Shown here one piece after another: positions 23,817 to 27,386 of a stretch of DNA of 27,386 bases (its first letter is position 1; each line of letters starts with the position of its first letter). Source of the DNA: Candidatus Rokuibacteriota bacterium (GTDB taxonomy: Bacteria; Methylomirabilota; Methylomirabilia; Rokubacteriales; CSP1-6); NCBI GenBank assembly GCA_016206385.1, contig JACQRS010000311.1:1-27386 (forward strand), given 5' to 3'. Made by a program: the position numbers and the translations under genes. Under the pieces are notes generated by a model. That model was not told the DNA's origin, did not search any database, and saw nothing but the letters and a program-made list of their open reading frames with translations.

Positions 23817-24370
23817 AAGTGCAGGGATTGCCGGCTCGCGCCCGGATCATGTGCCCTCGGCGGGGTGTCTTTGGGAGCTGGCGCGACGTCCCGCGAACCG
23901 CCTGCCTGAACTGGAGGGTGCGGTTCGTGTGAGAAGCGGCTGGCCTCCGCGCGGCGGACGGTAACGCGTGCGCGGAACCCACCGCCCGTGTCCAGCGATC
24001 CGAAATCCGCACGACAGTGTAGGCGGGTGTCGATCCGAGAGTCCGTCCCGGGCGGCACGACCAACCTTAGGGACTGCTCAGGCGATGGTCATCGCCCGGG
24101 CGCCCGTGATATATAGGCAGGCCGCGAACTCGGCTGTGGTGGACTCGGTCTGATGAGCCATACAAGCGCCGGCGGAGGATTCCGCGCGCCGGTGCCAGGT
24201 CGACGCCCGATGATCCTGATAGTCCTGACCCCGTCGTCCCCGCCATCCAGTCCGCCTGCATATGCAGGCCGAGACCGGACTTCATTCAGGGCCGCGGCCT
24301 TTGCGTCCTGTGGCCGGCGCGAGGTCTGGCCCCGCCGATTCAAGGGAAGGACAGGTCGGAGGACCTTTTG
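23817..24370. other. Divergent intergenic region upstream of the Asn-synthetase-like gene
   Basis: No supported gene is found in these 554 bp between divergent genes. A weak plus-strand promoter can be drawn as TGGTCA (24086-24091), an 18-bp spacer and TATATA (24110-24115). A 72-codon plus-strand frame (24153-24371) ends in a TGATG overlap with the next start but has no ribosome-binding site and a composition typical of GC-rich noise. A strong GGAGG ribosome-binding site sits at 24358-24362, 8 nt before ATG 24371. Confidence 0.5.
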
Positions 24371-26272
24371 ATGCCCGGCATCTCGGGAATCATCCAGGCC
24401 CACCCCGACGCCGAGGCGATGCGGCGGCACCTGCGCGCTTTCGCGGAGGTTCACGATCTCCCCGGAATCCCCTTCATCCGTGGCGAGTTCATTGACGATC
24501 ACTGCGCCATCCTCAACCTGCAGATCCCGGCCTGTGCGCGTCATGGGCATCAGCCCGCTCGCGACCTTGCCGACGGGCGTGTCCTCTTTGTCGAGGGAGA
24601 GGTCTACGATCAGGACGCCTTGATGGAGCACCTCGACGATACGCGTCGTGCAGGAGTCGGTCGCGGTCTCGCCTGGTTGCTCCTGGCCTTGCACGGTCGG
24701 CCCGAGGGCTCCCTCCTCCCGTTTCTAAACGGACACTTCAACGTGGTCGTCTACACCCCCTCGCAGAACCGTCTGGAGATCTACAACGACTACCTGGCGC
24801 AGCGGCCGCTCTACTACGCGCACCGGGGACAGACGCTCCTGTTCGGATCCGAGAAGAAGGCACTGGTCATCGCCATGGAGACCGCTCCGCGGGTCGACCC
24901 ACTGGGGGTCCTGGAACTGATTGCGTTCCGGCACAACCTTAACGACAGGACCGTCCTGGAAGGGGTCCGGGCGTTCCCGTGCGCCTCCCGTCTGGTCTAC
25001 GAGCGCGGCCGCGTGGCCCTCGTGCCGTATGAAAGGCTTCGCTTTCAGGTCTCCGCCCGACGGCCGAGGATTGAGGCGGTTCTGGAGGAGTGGGCGGACG
25101 CCCTGCGTCGCGCGACGGCGCGGTCCATGGCCGGGAAACGAAGGGTTGTGCTGGCCCTGAGCGGGGGTCTGGACAGCCGGGCCGTGGCGTGCGCGATCCC
25201 ACGGGAGTTCCGACCGATCGTCGCCCGCACGCGCGGCAATCCGAATTCTCTCGAGGTACGCTGTGCGGGGCGAGTCGCCACGGCTCTTGGTTTCAGTCAT
25301 CTGGTCCAGCCGACCTCAGCCACCCGGTACTCCGACTGGATTCGACCGATCGTGTGGAGGACCGAATGCGGCGTGCCCTTCATCGGATGCATGTCCATCG
25401 TCGAGCATGGCGCGCTCCGGACGCACGGCGACTTTCTGATGGGTGGCCAGTTCGGAGACGCGAGTTCCGGGGGCCACATCAAGCCGTTCATGCTCCTGCC
25501 GCGGGCTCGCGAACGGTTCCGTGAAGTGGGCTATCGAGACCGCAAGAAGGTGGCGGACAGCGACCTGGCGGACATCTTTACCAGCGGGTTTTTGAGGCGT
25601 TACCTGCCTGACCTCCGGGAATCCTTCCGGACCTCGTTCGATGCCATTGACGAGGAAAGCAACATCGGCGCCTTCGAGATCTGGGGCATGACCCAGCGCC
25701 AGGTGCGCTACACACTGAATGCCGCGCCGGTCGATTCCCACCTCTTCGAGAGAGTGATGCCGTTCCTGGATCGCGAATACGTCTCATTCATCCTCCGACT
25801 GCCTGCCCGACTACGCATCGGGCAGTTGGCCTACATGGCGATGATCGAGCGTCTGGGACCTGAGCTCCGAGGGATACCCTACGCCAACACAGGGCGGATC
25901 ATCCGCCGCACGGTCCTCGGGAACGGCGTACACATGGGACTGTACGCCGCGGAGTATGCCTGGGGGCTCGCGTGGCGGAGGCGGCGGCTTGGCCGAAGCC
26001 GGTCGGCGACGGCCCCCGACAGCACTGCCTCGGATGTCGCACGGGACGATGGACTCCGCGACCTCCTGACATCCTTCGTGCGCTCAGACTCCTGCGATCC
26101 GGAGATCTTCAACCGCGACGGCATCGTGGCCCTCCTCGAGGCTCAGGATGCCTCGAGGGCTGCTCGCTGGCTGGACCTGGCGACGATGGCCACGCTCGCC
26201 GTGGGCTTGGATTATTTCGTCGTGTCGCCCAGGAGGCGGTGCCCTGACGAGGCCATGCCGCTTTCCGATTGA
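24371..26272 (+). CDS. Asparagine-synthetase-like amidotransferase lacking Cys2
   Basis: This 633-residue protein has the asparagine-synthetase B layout: an N-terminal class-II glutamine-amidotransferase (Ntn) domain (1-215) and a C-terminal synthetase domain with the LALSGGLDSRAVA PP-loop (262-274; SGGLDS 264-269). The N-terminus reads MPGISGII instead of MCGIAGI, so the catalytic Cys2 is Pro. The domain keeps FLNGHFNVVVY and NDYLAQRPLYY strands typical of the fold. The ATG at 24371 is set by GGAGG at 8 nt; a TTG at 24368 would also lack Cys. Without glutaminase activity it may use free ammonia or another amine, or form an amide or lactam by adenylating a carboxylate, as in beta-lactam-synthetase and lasso-cyclase relatives. 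EPS loci often carry such proteins for amidating uronic acids. The C-terminal 110 residues are less conserved. Confidence 0.85.
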   Translation: MPGISGIIQAHPDAEAMRRHLRAFAEVHDLPGIPFIRGEFIDDHCAILNLQIPACARHGHQPARDLADGRVLFVEGEVYDQDALMEHLDDTRRAGVGRGLAWLLLALHGRPEGSLLPFLNGHFNVVVYTPSQNRLEIYNDYLAQRPLYYAHRGQTLLFGSEKKALVIAMETAPRVDPLGVLELIAFRHNLNDRTVLEGVRAFPCASRLVYERGRVALVPYERLRFQVSARRPRIEAVLEEWADALRRATARSMAGKRRVVLALSGGLDSRAVACAIPREFRPIVARTRGNPNSLEVRCAGRVATALGFSHLVQPTSATRYSDWIRPIVWRTECGVPFIGCMSIVEHGALRTHGDFLMGGQFGDASSGGHIKPFMLLPRARERFREVGYRDRKKVADSDLADIFTSGFLRRYLPDLRESFRTSFDAIDEESNIGAFEIWGMTQRQVRYTLNAAPVDSHLFERVMPFLDREYVSFILRLPARLRIGQLAYMAMIERLGPELRGIPYANTGRIIRRTVLGNGVHMGLYAAEYAWGLAWRRRRLGRSRSATAPDSTASDVARDDGLRDLLTSFVRSDSCDPEIFNRDGIVALLEAQDASRAARWLDLATMATLAVGLDYFVVSPRRRCPDEAMPLSD

Positions 26273-26517
26273 TCGGCCCGCGGCCATTCACGACATGCCG
26301 CGCCTTTTCCGTGCGCGGGTCCCAATTCAGAATCCGCGTCCGCCGGCGCAGGCCTCGCGTGGCCGTTCCCGGCCACCCGGGACGGCGCGCCGGACGCCTC
26401 GAGAGTCTGCCCGGACCCTAGACGGGCGTTGGAGCCCGCCTTCCGGGAGACCGAGGGCTCATCGAGCCGGACACGGACGGCCCACCGGTCGGCGGCCTGA
26501 ACCCCCCCTCGGGCCCT

Positions 26518-27386
26518 TCAGCGTTCCCGCTCCATCGCCCGCGCGTAGGCGGCCAGCGTAGCGTGGACCATCGCCTCGCTGGTGAACTCCCGCTCTACGC
26601 GCCGGCGGGCCGCGGACCCTCGCGCCGCGCGCGCGGCGGGGTCCGCGAGCGCCGCCTCGAGGGCGACGCGCAACGCCTCCGGGTCGTCAGGATCCACCAG
26701 CCAGCCCTCCCGGCCGTCCTCGATCAACTCCGGGATCCCACCGACACGGGTGGCGACCACGGGAAGGCCGATGGCCATCGCCTCCAGAACCGCCATGGGC
26801 AGCACCTCGCTCAGCGACGGCAGCACCAGCAGGTCCGAGGCATACAGGACCGTCGCGATGTCGTCGCGGAAGCCCAGGAAGACAACCGTTCCCTCGAGCC
26901 CGAGCCGCCGACAGTCCGCCTCGAGCGCTCCGCGCAGCGGCCCCTCCCCGGCCACGAGGAGGACATCCGGTCGCGTGCGCAGGCCGGCAAGGGCGCGCAG
27001 GAGGACGGTGTGCCCCTTGACGGGAACGAGGCGGCCGACGTGCGCCACGATCCGCTCCTGGCACTGACGGCCGAGGACAGCGCGGGCCCGCAGGCGGCGA
27101 TCTTCGGTCACCGGTTTCGGGAGAGGCACCCCGTTGTGGATCGTCAGGCACCGATCCTCCGGGAAGCCCCGCGCGAGGTAGCGCCTCCGCTCGCTTTCCG
27201 ACACGGTTGTCAGGAGGCCGCCCGTCGTGCGCAGCACGCGCGCGGCCAGCGCGTGGGACGCGATCGTGCGCCTCGGGTCCCGGCTGTGGATCGTCAGCAC
27301 GAGCCCCGGCCGCGGCTTGAGGCCCGCGCGGGCCAGTGCGGCCGCCACCGCACTCCGCAGACCCTCGGCGTGCAGCACCTGCACGC
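26518..27386 (-). CDS. Glycosyltransferase family 4 (5' partial)
   Basis: This is a GT-B retaining glycosyltransferase of the GT4 type that would extend a polysaccharide or lipid-linked glycan at the cytoplasmic face. Visible parts are the end of the N-terminal domain (VLTIHSRDPRR, then LLTTVSESERRRYLARGF), the linker IHNGVPLP, AHVGRLVPVKGH and the nucleotide-sugar site SEVLPMAVLEAMAIGLPVVA with its Glu-x7-Glu motif. VGGIPELIEDGREGWLV follows. The C-terminus is complete at 26518. The frame is open to the window edge and the first visible residues (VLHAEGLRSA) correspond to an internal strand, so roughly the first 80 residues lie outside and the GTG at 27384 is not the start. It converges on the Asn-synthetase-like gene across 245 bp, which hold no gene and only a weak CGGGC/GCCCG hairpin. 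Confidence 0.9.
   Translation of the reverse strand, partial: VQVLHAEGLRSAVAAALARAGLKPRPGLVLTIHSRDPRRTIASHALAARVLRTTGGLLTTVSESERRRYLARGFPEDRCLTIHNGVPLPKPVTEDRRLRARAVLGRQCQERIVAHVGRLVPVKGHTVLLRALAGLRTRPDVLLVAGEGPLRGALEADCRRLGLEGTVVFLGFRDDIATVLYASDLLVLPSLSEVLPMAVLEAMAIGLPVVATRVGGIPELIEDGREGWLVDPDDPEALRVALEAALADPAARAARGSAARRRVEREFTSEAMVHATLAAYARAMERER

Noticed and set aside
23817..24100. Riboswitch or group II intron fragment upstream of the phosphoesterase-like gene
   Set aside because: Some GC-rich pairing is possible, but no consensus core of a known riboswitch class or intron domain V could be matched.
24371..26272. Lasso-peptide cluster based on the Asn-synthetase-like gene
   Set aside because: No leader-peptidase (transglutaminase-like) gene, no RiPP-recognition protein and no credible precursor were found nearby.
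26273..26517. Terminator between the convergent Asn-synthetase-like and GT4 genes
   Set aside because: Only a 5-bp CGGGC/GCCCG stem without a T-run was seen.

Overview
The window is GC-rich, densely packed bacterial DNA. It reads as an extracellular-polysaccharide (EPS) and envelope-biogenesis island. The deacetylase with a C-terminal DUF3473-like region (the type found in exosortase/PEP-CTERM loci), an outer-membrane-like barrel with a terminal Phe, and an O-antigen-ligase-type polymerase all point to a diderm. The large secreted DNRLRE/P-domain/phosphoesterase protein and the CotH/VTC/DUF4956 set suggest an environmental lineage such as Acidobacteriota, Myxococcota or a related uncultured group. 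I cannot name the species, and no rRNA, tRNA, CRISPR or insertion sequence was seen.

Layout. (1) Bases 1-3302, plus strand: GT2 glycosyltransferase (5' partial), membrane-anchored NodB-type deacetylase and ATP-grasp ligase. (2) 3305-6849, minus strand: acyl-CoA-dehydrogenase-like enzyme, stand-alone adenylation enzyme, carrier protein and a frameshifted serine-acetyltransferase-like gene, joined by overlaps or tiny gaps. The adenylation pocket read by hand resembles the proline-activating enzymes of pyrrole-2-carboxylate pathways, so this looks like a prolyl/pyrrolyl-carrier-protein cassette inside a polysaccharide locus. (3) 7030-8786, minus strand: two further NodB deacetylases. (4) 8787-8900: a divergent promoter region with two TTGACA/17-bp promoters placed so close to the start codons that both messages should be nearly leaderless. 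(5) 8901-15152, plus strand: a 1054-residue secreted fusion (glycosidase-like domain, middle domain, putative outer-membrane barrel), a decayed GT2 C-terminal fragment, a TPR-like membrane protein and an O-antigen-ligase/Wzy-type protein. (6) 15176-20258, minus strand: a CotH-related protein, a VTC-domain protein, a DUF4956 membrane protein and a CotH-kinase/beta-helix fusion, tightly coupled. (7) 20367-23816, minus strand: a very large secreted protein ending in a calcineurin-like phosphoesterase that has lost two expected metal ligands. (8) 24371-26272, plus strand: an asparagine-synthetase-like protein without the Cys2 nucleophile. (9) 26518-27386, minus strand: a GT4 glycosyltransferase (5' partial).

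Working model (inference). Glycosyltransferases and the Wzy-type protein build a surface polymer. Deacetylases and possibly the secreted glycosidase-barrel protein trim or export it. The adenylation/carrier/dehydrogenase set and the ATP-dependent ligases (ATP-grasp, Asn-synthetase-like) may add acyl or amide decorations. The CotH/VTC/DUF4956 block is a separate phosphate-related module, possibly functionally tied to the secreted phosphoesterase-like protein beside it.
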